Assembly (NCBI RefSeq): GCF_040183065.1
Contig: NW_027185502.1
Coordinates: 3,709,501-3,773,500, forward strand
Reading direction: 5' to 3'
DNA length: 64,000 nucleotides
From: Periplaneta americana
Lineage: Eukaryota > Arthropoda > Insecta > Blattodea > Blattidae
Of this stretch, positions 35,759 through 46,391 are shown piece by piece (the first letter of the stretch is position 1; each line of letters begins with the position of its first letter). The notes below the pieces were generated by a model, which was given only the letters and a program-made list of their open reading frames with translations, did no database searches and had not been told where the DNA came from. The position numbers and the translations under genes were made by a program.

Positions 35759-35893
35759 TACTGGTAAACGAAATCTTGAAAAGAGATGGTCTTGATTCTA
35801 GAGCATCAACGTAACTACTTCAAGAAATTTAAAACTCTTCCTAGTCTTGAAACAAATTCAGCACCATAATATACGGTGATAATTAGACCGCGG
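35759..35893 (+). repeat. Dispersed repeat, second copy
   Basis: Similar to 1916-2050 over about 130 bp, sharing GATGGTCTTGATT and AACTCTTCCTAGTCTTG. Confidence 0.75.
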
Positions 35894-36051
35894 GATTGGG
35901 GGCGATTGCAGTTGACTATGCAGACGGGTATTGAGTATGACGTAAGTCTCTATCGCCTTTCGCCGTACTGTTCCGTACATCGAACTCGAAACATTCAGAG
36001 TTTGTTTAGCTGTCATACTGAAGAGTTGCGTGTATGAAATGCCATATTACA

Positions 36052-37440
36052 ATGCCTAAAACAACTCGTTCACGAAGTGCAATACTAAATAATTTAGCCG
36101 AACAATTCGGACGCGATATATTTAAGCTATTATAGAAGGAGAAAGTGTTGTATGTGTCGTGTGTACTTTCAGATTATTGCGAACTAAGAAGTACTGTTTT
36201 GAAAGGCACTGTAATAGTAAAGCACACAAGGAAAATATTGAACGCAATTCAAACAAGACCAATCGAGTCCAAATAATCGGTCACAATTCAATATGGGTTT
36301 ATTTGACATGTTGATACACACAAACATTCCATTCAGAACTTTGGACAATCCCACTTTAGATCATTTCTGGAAAAATACACAAATCAACATATTCCAGGAG
36401 AAGCAAAAATACGTAAAGAATATTTACCAATTACCGACACGTACCAGAATACGATTGGCAAAATTCGAGAAAGAATGAACGATTAGAAAATATATGGGAT
36501 TCAGCTGACAGACGTAAGTGTCAGATATGTGGCAATTGTGATGGTCGGAAAACTTTCCGAGAACTCTGCAGGGAAAAAATTTGTGCTAACTTCAGAGAAA
36601 TTGGAAAAGGTAAACCATGCAACTATTGTCCAATTTTTTATAAGACTATGCGCCTTTTATAGACGGAAAGGATTAAATATGATAATGTACTTCTTTTCGT
36701 CATTGATGCAGCTTCATACATTATTAAGGCAGAAAGCAACTTAAAGAGCGGCATTCCAACACGGGGCATTCAACTTGTCTGGCGCACAAACTGCACAGAG
36801 TTGCTGGAGCTATTCCTGCTTTATATAGCGATGTGGACTGTTTTATAGCGCATGTGAAAAAAAATTCTCAAAGCCCCTTCAAGAATATTAAAATTTCAAG
36901 AAATTACACCAGATCTCTCCCTTCCACCTTAATCCGTAGTTACAGGATGGGGCACCTCGCTTGAAGCTGCCTTATGTTTCGCAGAACATTACAATAGTTA
37001 TTCATGCTTTAGATGGCAAAGATTCAGCTGCCATCACAACAGCAAAATCCCTGATTTCAGAAAATATGCACCAAAATCTACAATTCATAAAGACCAATTA
37101 CGGAAACTTGCCACAAGTTATAACTCAACTGGAAACGTCTGGTCTACAAATGTATTAAATTAACTGAGAAAGTATCGGAAATAATTAACAAGGTACACCA
37201 AGAACTGCATCCTGATAAGGTAAATGACAAATTAGGTAGTGAAATAAAAAAATAACGGCTGTGCAGTGCTGAATAGTTTGGTGAAAAATCAGGACAAAAA
37301 CTTAAATGAAAATGTAAACCTTTTCACGTACGCTTCATTAATCTCATGCGATGTCGAAAGAAGCTTTTCGCAGTACAAACATATTCTAACTGATAAACTC
37401 TGAAGTTTCTCCTTTGACAATCTACGTTGTACATTGTAAT
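36052..37440 (+). pseudogene. CGBP1-like hAT transposase, full-length relic
   Basis: Nearly the whole protein can be followed in pieces: an N-terminus with 'LNNLAEQFGRDIFK', a BED-like end 'NSKAHKENIERN', 'FDMLIHTNIPFRTLDNPTL', 'LLFVIDAASYIIKAESNLK' with the second acidic block, 'KAPSRILKFQEITPDLSLPP', and the C-terminal 'SCDVERSFSQYKHILTD'. These match CGBP1-like hAT transposases. At least eight stops or frame changes interrupt it. It ends about 100 bp before the Penelope-like frame. Confidence 0.8.
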
Positions 37441-37545
37441 TCCTTATTGTAAAGAAAACGATTCCGTCAATATCGCATCAATTAGGTAAGTACGACATGT
37501 TCATTAAATCTTAACCACAGTACGGCCGAAATCATTAACAAGCAT

Positions 37546-39378
37546 ATGAACGACCCCAAAACCGCAATAGAATTTAAAAAAGCCAAACAGAATATGAAAA
37601 ACATGTCTGATATACGTAAAAAACTGCAACAAGAAGGGATAGTCCATACAAAAGCCGATAAGAATGATGCTGTAGTCCTCATGTCTAAAGATCAATACAT
37701 TGAGAAAACAAAAGAATTCTTTGCCAATAATCACATATCTGAGATCAATACTGATCCTACTGATGTTTATCAGAAACAGTTAAAAACAGCTCTAAAGAAT
37801 TCTCCAAACCTCATTTCAAAGGACTCTATCAATAAATTAATTCAAATTAATCCCCAGGCCCCCTTCTTGAAAGCATTACCTAAAACGCATAAAGCAGAGC
37901 TATCTATCAGACCAATTGTAAACAGTCAAAATGCACCCAATAGAAAAATCAACAAATTCTTACATAGCTTTTTGAAACGTAATCTGATTTTAGATAATAA
38001 ATATAACATTACAAACACAAAACACCTCATCAAAAAACTTGTTAAATTGAAACCAACAAATAAAACTAAATTACTTTCTTTAGACGTTTCTAACCTGTAT
38101 ACAAACATCCCCATTGACGAGACCCTAGATATCATTAAATCCAAACTTGCCGAAGTTCAATTGGAATCAGTTATAATAGACCAAGTAATACATCTTCTCA
38201 AGACTTCTTTGAAACAAAATTATTTTAAGTTTAACAATGCCATATATACACAGAACAAAGGCCTAGCGATGGGCGACCCACTTTCTGGCTTATTAGCTGA
38301 AATTTTTTTGCAAAATTTGGAGAACAACAATGTCCCTGCTCTTTCAAGTAAGTTTAATATTATAGCTTATGTTAGATATGTAGACGACACGTTACTCATA
38401 TACGAGAACGATACAAATATTAGCGACAGCATTACCAACGCTTTCAATCACCTACACTCAAACATAAACTTCACTTCCGAACAAGCCATAAATCGATCTA
38501 TAAACTTTTTACATTTGCACATATTTGTAATGAATTCCAAGATAAGTTTTGATATTTTTAGAAAGCCTACCTCCACAAATCATACCATAAATAAAGAATC
38601 TAATCACCCCGAGACACACAAACTCAGCAAATTCAGATACCTCATTGATAGACTATTAATGGTGCCTTTAAGTAAAAGACGATTCAACAAAGAGCTCACT
38701 TATATCACAGAATTAGCAAGATCTAATGGCTTTAATAAACAAGAAATAAATAAGCTGTTTCAAAAACGGAAAAATAAGTTGCTACACAACCAACACACCA
38801 CACTTTCAGCCATTGAACCCCCTACACCTAAAAAACGAGTCCCTATGACATACTTTGGTAAAGTTTCCAACCAACTTAATAACCTTTTCAAAAAACATGG
38901 CATTGAACTAGCGTTCCGAACAAGTAATAAACTCAATAATATTTTACCCAATAAAATTAACGTAATCGACAAGCATCAGAACAGGGGGATATATATGTTA
39001 CAGTGCAAAAATTGCCCTCACAAATACATAGGACAAACTCGTAGGAATTTTAAAACCAGATTTAATGAACATGTCGCAGATTTCAAATACAACAGGAGGA
39101 AATCAAAATTCGCGACCCACCTTATTGAGAATGGCCACGAATTAACCAATATCAATGAAACATTACGTGTAATTCTCCCTTTAAATAATTGCGCGCATAT
39201 CACTGCAGCAGAAGATTTTCATATAGCCCGGGCATTAAAATTAGGTATTCCTCTCTTAAATGAGCACATTCCAAATTTATATAATCCGTTATTCAATCTG
39301 AACGCACACAGTACACGTGATGGGCTATCAACCTACCACTATACCCCCCCCCCCCTTCCACCATCAGCTGTGACATAG
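37546..39378 (+). CDS. Penelope-like reverse transcriptase with GIY-YIG endonuclease
   Basis: 610 codons with no stop. Motifs in order: RPIVN at 122-126; motif A LLSLDVSNLYTN around Asp180; motif B GLAMGDPLS at 239-247; catalytic YVDD at 278-281; FLHLHI at 321-326. The C-terminal endonuclease has GIY at 481-483, a C-x2-C (487-490), YIG at 494-496, an Arg-rich TRRNFKTRFNEH segment and a Glu at 556. The order RT then GIY-YIG is diagnostic of Penelope-like elements, which reverse-transcribe at a nicked chromosomal site. Known members are often 700-800 residues, so the N-terminus may be short; no better start is open upstream. A run of 13 C at about 39343 lies in frame near the end (Pro-rich tail). 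Confidence 0.9.
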   Translation: MNDPKTAIEFKKAKQNMKNMSDIRKKLQQEGIVHTKADKNDAVVLMSKDQYIEKTKEFFANNHISEINTDPTDVYQKQLKTALKNSPNLISKDSINKLIQINPQAPFLKALPKTHKAELSIRPIVNSQNAPNRKINKFLHSFLKRNLILDNKYNITNTKHLIKKLVKLKPTNKTKLLSLDVSNLYTNIPIDETLDIIKSKLAEVQLESVIIDQVIHLLKTSLKQNYFKFNNAIYTQNKGLAMGDPLSGLLAEIFLQNLENNNVPALSSKFNIIAYVRYVDDTLLIYENDTNISDSITNAFNHLHSNINFTSEQAINRSINFLHLHIFVMNSKISFDIFRKPTSTNHTINKESNHPETHKLSKFRYLIDRLLMVPLSKRRFNKELTYITELARSNGFNKQEINKLFQKRKNKLLHNQHTTLSAIEPPTPKKRVPMTYFGKVSNQLNNLFKKHGIELAFRTSNKLNNILPNKINVIDKHQNRGIYMLQCKNCPHKYIGQTRRNFKTRFNEHVADFKYNRRKSKFATHLIENGHELTNINETLRVILPLNNCAHITAAEDFHIARALKLGIPLLNEHIPNLYNPLFNLNAHSTRDGLSTYHYTPPPLPPSAVT

Positions 39379-40044
39379 TTTACGTAATTTTTGTACACGG
39401 AGCGCATCGACCAGTTGCTTTCCGTCTTCAGTGAACTCAAGAACACATCCTCACTCATCATAGTAAGTTACAGTTCATACAGTTCTCAATCTAAGACACA
39501 GTCATTTACGTTTCTCTTATTAATTTTGTAAAAATTTGCCCTTTTAACAATCAATAGTTCAAACTTTTAACTAATAAACAACTGTTCCGTGCGCTTACGT
39601 ACATATAATCTCTACACGAGATGTTCTGTAATAGATTCATGTGAATTATTAAGATCTTGGCATTAATAGCATTGAGATATGTATATACTTTGTTCTGGAA
39701 ACGAGCATCATTGAATAATTTTTGAGTATAGATATTACATTTGATACTTTCTTCCCCACAGCTGTCGCCCCAGCTCCCACCAAATATGGAAAGCTACATA
39801 ACCATCAAACTGGACGACTATTAATTCTGATCTTAACAATTTTAAAGCATTTTAGTTAATTTTATCATCAGCAATTGTAACATTTTATCACGGCCCATAG
39901 AGCCGCCTTGTATTTATATTGTAATTTCTGCCTTACAATTATTGATTTTAAATAGAAACATGCCTTTTAATTTTAACATTAATTGAGTTTACTTGTACGG
40001 CTACATATAGTGTACTCACACCATACATATGGGCTTACTTGTTT

Positions 40045-40070
40045 CTGATGATGGCTCCATAGAGCCGAAA
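40045..40070 (+). ncRNA. Hammerhead-ribozyme-like core
   Basis: CTGATGA (40045-40051), one extra T, a hairpin GGCTC-CATA-GAGCC (40053-40066), and GAAA (40067-40070). Hammerhead motifs are known in Penelope-like elements. I could not pair stems I and III by eye, and the extra T before stem II is unusual, so the call is tentative. Confidence 0.45.
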
Positions 40071-40234
40071 ACGTTCAAATAAATATATATTATGTAACAA
40101 AATATTGTATAACCAATATATTTGTTAAATAAGGATAAGCATAGACGGCACATGTAATAAATTGTCATTTATAGTAATTAGCTTATCGGCCCCATCATGC
40201 CTCTTAAATTTGTTAAACTTAGACAAAATCCTAA

Positions 40235-40423
40235 GGGCCGTATTCATAGACATTCTTAGAGCAGGCTTCCGGTGGATGATCAGCGAACTAACGTTTTTCG
40301 TATTCATAAACCAGTGTTAGCGATATGATATGATATGAATCCTGTACAAGTAACCAGTCGATAGCCAGGGATAGTTTAGCACGCTCGTAGCGCGGGCTAG
40401 CGAAATGTCTATGAATAGCACCC
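40235..40423. mobile_element. 189-bp PIF/Harbinger MITE
   Basis: Ends GGGCCGTATTCATAGACATT and, reversed, GGGTGCTATTCATAGACATT, a 20-bp inverted repeat with few differences. TAA duplications lie at 40232-40234 and 40424-40426. It encodes nothing. Confidence 0.9.
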
Positions 40424-40481
40424 TAAAAGTCTTTGTAGGGTAAAAATCAAGAAAGATAATTTTTCCACGTTAAAACCCTAA

Positions 40482-40850
40482 TTACACACACACACACACA
40501 TGGGCGCATGCACGCACGCACACACACACAAAGACCGAAGTGCTGAAGACACTACGAGAAGAGAGCATGAGGAGTTGGGAACGAGCTGCAAGCAACGGAG
40601 CCGAAACAAAGAAGTACTTTCCAAGCATCGCAGAGGGACTACTTACGAAAATCCAATTACATCGGGACTCACAACCATGGTCACAGGACACGGAAAAATA
40701 AGGGCCTACTTCTATAGATTCCAGATAACACCAGATGCAACTTGCCCCTGCAAAGGTGGAGATCAAACCGTCGACCATCTTCTGCTCGAATACTCCAAAT
40801 ACAACATGGAAAGGCAAACACTGCGGAGAAACATAATGACCACCAGATAG
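40482..40850 (+). pseudogene. LINE C-terminal fragment
   Basis: The frame contains 'MVTGHGKIRAYFYRF' and a 'CPCKGGDQTVDHLLLEYSKY' zinc-like block, the end of an I/R1/Jockey-group ORF2. The last Cys of the usual C-C-H-C set is Tyr here. A (CA)n tract at 40485-40530 abuts its 5' side and supplies the artificial start of the frame. A further non-coding part may extend to about 41220. The overlapping 208-residue minus-strand frame is a shadow. Confidence 0.7.
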
Positions 40851-41224
40851 AAGAGACCTAACAAAAAGATTCTTAAAAGACTTTTGCAAATTTGTGAATT
40901 CAATTGACTTTACAAGTAGAATAGAACACAGAGTAGTAATAAGCATATATCTGTACATAGTGTAAATACATAAACGTAGATTTAGGTAAGACAGAATAGG
41001 ATTTATTAAGAAGTAAAAGCCAAATTGTACAAAAAACAACATTACTAAACTCAGGCATTCCATACAAATAGCGCCATAATACAAGCTTATATTGGAATTA
41101 GTCAACAATCAGGTATAGGCCTATGGTAGCTTATCAATCATCAACTTAACACAACTGGAATTCAACTTAATATGCATCCCAGACAATATAGATGTAGTAC
41201 TATTAAAAAAACTGTAATGGAACA

Positions 41225-42235
41225 TGTTTTTTAATTACGTTTCTAAAAAAAACACACACACACGTTTGTGATCGGAGATTAAAGGCTCTAATACTAATAG
41301 GCTATGTATTTCCAGGCTTGATCGTCGAGTAATTGAGGACTGAATATGGTAAACGATGAAAGTGTCACAATGTCAATTTCTGTTTCTTTGCATCAAACGA
41401 TAGTAGGCCTACCTGTGTGCCGTGCTTTGTAGCCTGATAAACGTGGAATGTGCCAGATGCATCCGGTTTAGTCATAATTTTTGTCGTAAGATTTCCCTGA
41501 TGATGAATAGGCCTATCTCAGTCGAGTGACACCGGGGAACGCTGGAAGTGCCTCTGCTGGGCGTGATGCCGTCTGTAGTTGAAAGGGGCGGCCGGCTTGT
41601 TCTTATTGTATTGTGTGATTGATTTTAAAAAATCCAGCTTTTCTTACATTCTTTATCCAAATTTTGTCGTGTTTGGTTTTAAGGGGTTTCTGCTATTTTT
41701 TTAAAGTAGCCTAATATAGAATTTTTATGTCTAACTTAATACAAAATACAAAATTGTAGACCTAATAAGGTAAAATAAAGATTTCGAAAAGTAAAATAAC
41801 AATATTTTGTAGAATAGATCTGAGTATGTAGGCCCTAATTCATTGATTCCTAATGCTAATTATTTTTTTCATAACAATCAGCCTATTCATTAGCCTAATC
41901 CTACCAATATAGTTACAGTGGGCCTATAAGTTATAGGCTATTAGTTCAGTGCAATAAAATATGTGTTTCTTAATAAAATATGTGGAAATAGTGAACGATG
42001 AAAGTACCAGAATACTGGAAAAATACTGTTTGACAAGATTCCCACACTTTTTGTTTGAGACATTATTGTATACAGCCTATATAATTAGATCTAATAGCCT
42101 ATCAAGCATAAATGATTGTGATTTGAACTTACACTTCTTCCTGCTAGGAGAGACACGAAATTTTCTATTCCGCCGAATGTGCCGACGTCAGTATTATGTA
42201 CGGACATGACTTTCTCAGTAGGCCTAGCGTTTGAG
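41225..42235. other. No gene recognised
   Basis: AT-rich, with repeated TAGGCCTA and TAGCCTA words but no frame with a motif. Confidence 0.5.
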
Positions 42236-42427
<192 letters not shown>

Positions 42428-42474
42428 GTGGTCCTTATCTTGGTCGTCCTCGTCTTTCACATAGGCTAGGCCTA

Positions 42475-42870
42475 TCCCTTATCCCGATCGTGGCTCTTCT
42501 AGTGGTCCTTATCTTGGGCATGTCGTGATCCGTATCTCGTGGTCCATGTCGTGTAAGTAATTATCGTGGTTGTGATCCTTATCGGGGTAGGCCGATAAGT
42601 TGTGTTATGTATCTTATCGTGATAGCCTCTCTATGATTATCTCGATGCTTGTCATGGACCACGTCATAGGGCTAATCCATATAGTTGTCCTTGTTTTCTT
42701 TGTGGTGGTCCTTATCTTGATTTTTTTTTGACGTGTTCCTTATCATGAGCCTTATATTTGTCATGGTCCTTACCGTGGTCTTGGTAGCTACTTTTCGTAA
42801 TTTTTAACGTGGTCCATATCGCGATCCTTATTATGGTAGCTACTTATCGTGGTCCATATCTTATGCCTGC
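42475..42870. repeat. Degenerate minisatellite of GTGGTCCTTATC-like words
   Basis: Variants such as GTGGTCCTTATC, GTGATCCGTATC, GTGGTCCATATC and GTGATCCTTAT recur many times with irregular spacing over about 400 bp. Confidence 0.75.
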
Positions 42871-42894
42871 GTGAATGAATGACATGTTTATGGT

Positions 42895-43234
42895 AGAATA
42901 TTTTTCTTGCGGATATGCTTCCGGAGCTACTTGAAGATGTCCCGATTAATAATCGAAAAAACATGATCTTTCAACACGACGGTTTAAATTGTCGAAATTA
43001 TTTAAATGTACATTTTTCGAATCGTTGGACAGGGAGAGCAAGTTCGTATCTTGGCCGGCACGTTCCCCAGATATAGCTCCAATTGATTTTCGTGTTTGGG
43101 GCCATATTAAATTAATTGTTCATGAAACAGCCATCGACACAGCAGAAGAATTAGTTGATAGAAATATTCATACTTTTGACGATCTTCGTAACCGACCACA
43201 GTTATTTCGAAGAATTCGTCGTTTAATCACATAG
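42895..43234 (+). pseudogene. Mariner-family transposase, 3' half
   Basis: The first frame reads 'NMIFQHDGLNCRNYLNVHF', containing the second catalytic Asp. After one frameshift near 43030 it continues as 'KFVSWPARSPDIAPIDF', where the third acidic residue is Asp, as in DD34D mariner relatives, and 'VWGHIKLIVHE', ending at 43234. The N-terminal half and the first Asp are missing. Confidence 0.75.
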
Positions 43235-43239
43235 CGTTG

Positions 43240-43805
43240 TACGTACTTTGTGTGTCAACAATGGCGGTCGCAATTTTGAACAGTTCATCAGTTTGTCAAT
43301 ACCATTTTCTTAATATCTTGTAACTTATTAGATAAAAATGTTCCTATGTAACCACAGAAAGTAAATAAAATAACTTTTCAATTTGAGATTCTTTCATTCT
43401 TTCCTTCATATCACTATCACTTGAAAACGAAGCATTTCCGGACATTAGGCCTACTTTATTAAGAAAAAACTGTTTAATTTCATGCCCCCTATAACACAAT
43501 AAATCTAGGAATAGTTATTCTGTTACACTCTGTGTAATATGTATAAATCTTTAAGGTGATCAAATGGTATGAGTGAGTTTTTAATAACGCTCTTCAATTA
43601 TATTATATTAAATTAATTTTCCATTTATATTTATATGAAGAAGGTAAGTCTACTTTGATGGAAATTTAGCTTGTATACGTCCACGTATGAACGATTGAAG
43701 GAAGGAAAGGAGGAGTTAATAGTGTCATACGAATCTTCGGATGAAATGGATGGATTCTTCATTCATCATAAAGCAGAAATTATATTATGCCAATAACTGA
43801 ATTTG
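43240..43805. other. No gene recognised
   Basis: Possibly the 3' non-coding region of the mariner relic at its start. Nothing else is identifiable. Confidence 0.45.
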
Positions 43806-43807
43806 TC

Positions 43808-44015
43808 CCGCGCCGTAGCGTCGTGGTCTAAGGCATCCTGCCTAGGACTCGCGATACGGAATGCGCGCTGGTTCGAGTCCTCATGGGGGAAGAAATTCTC
43901 ATAAAATTTCGGTCAGTATATGGGACCGGTACACACCCAGCATCGTGATGTACTTGGGAAGCTACGATAGGCCTACGTAGCGAAACTCGGTTACGAAAGC
44001 CAGCTATAGCTAACA
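43808..44015 (+). mobile_element. tRNA-derived SINE (family B)
   Basis: The head GTAGCGTCGTGGTCTAAGGC (A box) and GGTTCGAGTCC (B box) resemble a tRNA, followed by the family body with TATGGGACCGGT and GGGAAGCTACGATA. Confidence 0.8.
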
Positions 44016-44117
44016 TTTTAATTATAGGCTAATGTAGCCTAGATATCAGGCAACATGGTCCAACATGTAACATCGCCTGTCTCCGAATTGTAACGGAGAT
44101 ACCCGAAGGGTCCTTAA

Positions 44118-44969
44118 GGTACGGTCACACGTCGCTACTTTTGCGGCGCAACTTTTATACTGCAGCTGCAAAAGTTGCGTGTCGTGTTCACACGTAAGCC
44201 AAAAGTAGCGCGCTGCACACTACTTTTCGTGCTGCGCAACCCGAGTGCTGCAAAAGTTGCAACTGGAGGTTACGAGTCTGTTCACACACAAGGCGCTACT
44301 TTTGCAGCCGCAGTCATGCTGCAGGTTTCCATCTCCGTGTTGACTTCTCAATATACATTTTGTGGTTATGTTAGCATTATTAGGAAACTCATGCGAAAGC
44401 TTCCTTATCTATTATTTGCTTTTCTATATTAACTAGTATTCAGAAATTGGCATTATTTTTACTATAGACCTAAAGCTTTTAAAAACGCCTATAGGCTATA
44501 CTTAAATGATAATCAACAGCATATTCACGTAATCAATGTTGGCAACCCTCCTGTTTGAAACCACGATACGGAAAATTAAAAAAAAAAATAATTGTATCGT
44601 CAGCAAATATGCTTAGACTGTGTTGTGTATTTAATAACTGTTACAAATAATTTATTTTCATCACATCTAACATTAAAATAGGCCTATATCCAAACAATTA
44701 AAGTATGATTGGCACATTTGGGTGGCAACACTGGTTACTACCGCAGCAAAAGTTTCAACAAAACCGATATCAAAAATGCTGCGGCTGCAACCCTGAGAAC
44801 CCTGTTCACACGTCGCTACTTCTAAGCTGCGCGCAGCATGGAAAAGTAGCGGGCAGCAGGTTCGGCAGCCGCTACTTTTCGAGATGCACTGTTGTTCACA
44901 CGTCGCAGTACGAGAGTTGCGCAGTTTTTGTACTGCAGCGCTGCAAATGTAGCGACGTGTGACCGTACT
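44118..44969. mobile_element. 852-bp Harbinger-like MITE with palindromic arms
   Basis: The ends GGTACGGTCACACGTCGCTAC and, reversed, AGTACGGTCACACGTCGCTAC match at 20 of 21 positions. TAA precedes the left end and TTA follows the right end. Both arms are packed with CGCTACTTTTGC, GCAAAAGTTGC and GTTCACAC words in both orientations. The centre is AT-rich and non-coding. Confidence 0.8.
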
Positions 44970-45229
44970 TTAGTTTCTAGAGAGCGGCCACTTTTTCTTT
45001 TGCAGCTGTAGACCTACATCCCGCTTGTGTTTGTTTACTTCGTAACCAGAACACCGAGAGCTATATAGCCTGCAGTAGATGCATTCCGACACGTTGTGCA
45101 ACATTGTGTTTTCAGAGGTTTAATCCTGCTGCCAGAGCGAATGTTTGTAGATTCTGAAACAGTCATACGCCTACATTCTGTGGCCCAAATAATTTCGCAG
45201 TCAATTAACGTAAGAAGTTTTGTTTCCAT

Positions 45230-45752
45230 CTCGGACAAAATTTGTGGCAGAAAATGCAGTCTTTAGGATTGTCAAACACTGATAAATTTAATTCATAGAG
45301 TTTCAAGTAACTAAAAATATTTTTTGTACTACAGTTTTTACCTCCTGATGTCGAAAACTGTTTCGTCGACGACTTCATGTCGATCCTATCAGCTGGTAAT
45401 GAAAAAATTGAAGAGTTCACAGATTATGAGTTCGAAACATAGGCTACATTGCTCCCTGATCCTATGTGGTGTGAATTTTCTGCCTCATCAAACAGAACTA
45501 CCAATGCACGTGAATTCTTTCATTCTCGCCTCAATTCCTATTTTATAACGCTCATCCATCAATTTTTAACTTCATTGACGTAGTCTATTGAATAATTTTA
45601 AACCCGAAGTTTGCATTTTATGTAGAAGTTCAAGAAAGCAGGCTAAAAATAGAAAGAAAAAGGAACAGTTTATTGCAGAACAAATGACAATGTTGACAAC
45701 GGGACAAATGAGTACATTTGAATTTGTGAAGTCAGTGTATTTAAATTTATAA
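45230..45752 (+). pseudogene. MULE transposase, C-terminal relic
   Basis: Frame one reads 'LGQNLWQKMQSLGLS', the end of the MULE catalytic domain, then two stops, 'FLPPDVENCFVDDFMSILS', another stop, and 'CEFSASSNRTTNAREFFHSR', a conserved block after the catalytic Glu region. A frameshift near 45550 leads to 'HPSIFNFIDVV' and 'FVKSVYLNL', with a final stop at 45752. The N-terminal zinc finger (FLYWCH type in insects) was not found. Confidence 0.75.
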
Positions 45753-45759
45753 CATCAAA

Positions 45760-46385
45760 AATTTTGGGGGGACGATCCAGCCAAACCCCCCGCGGTGTTC
45801 CCTGGGTAATGCTAATAGGCTGGGACCCAATTAACCTACTAGGCTTTTTTTTTTCGACCCGGCACCAATTTACCGTATTTTCTATGATCGGGACCCAGTT
45901 TACATATCCCGGTGCATCAGTGGTGGATTTTAGGCGAGGAAAGCTACGATGCACGCCTTATATATAATACGTCACTTAGCACTGATTAACTTCAGGTCTA
46001 CTCGTATCGGTTCGATATATAACTGTCTCTACCGGGGACAGTTAAGGGGCAGTCTTCAGTATCCGAGTTGAGCTACCTAAGCCCAGGCCTGTCCTAATCT
46101 ATCTTGTGATGAAATATTTGTTACTTTGGACTACGACTGATTTTTTCACGTTTTATGTCAGATCGAATATAACGAAATGTAGGGCCTACGAGTGGTGATA
46201 AAACCATAATACTTTCTCTTCCAATTTTAGCGATAGAAAATTAATTTTCCTGCAATATTCCAATGACATCGCATGTAGCATGCAATGATCACCTCATCTT
46301 ATAATTTAGCCACCTTGATTTCTTAAAAATAGAACTCCTTAGTTTAATATTACCTACGTCTAATCAGAGCATAACAATATCACTT
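45760..46385. other. No recognised gene
   Basis: A 94-residue minus-strand frame (45670-45954) overlaps the MULE end and has no motif. A tRNA-like A-box fragment on the minus strand near 46060 may be a SINE remnant. Confidence 0.45.
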
Positions 46386-46391
46386 ATTTAT

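Larger units (their letters stand above)
37504..40110 (+). mobile_element. Penelope-like element
   Basis: An intact RT plus GIY-YIG frame (37546-39378) followed by a non-coding 3' region of about 700 bp. A hammerhead-like core at 40045-40070 and the terminal ATAAATATATATTATGT region may mark its end. No TSD was identified and the 5' limit is unknown. Confidence 0.75.

Noticed and set aside
40482-41108. 208-residue minus-strand frame
   Set aside because: It lies antisense to a recognisable LINE C-terminus and a (CA)n tract, so it is a shadow.
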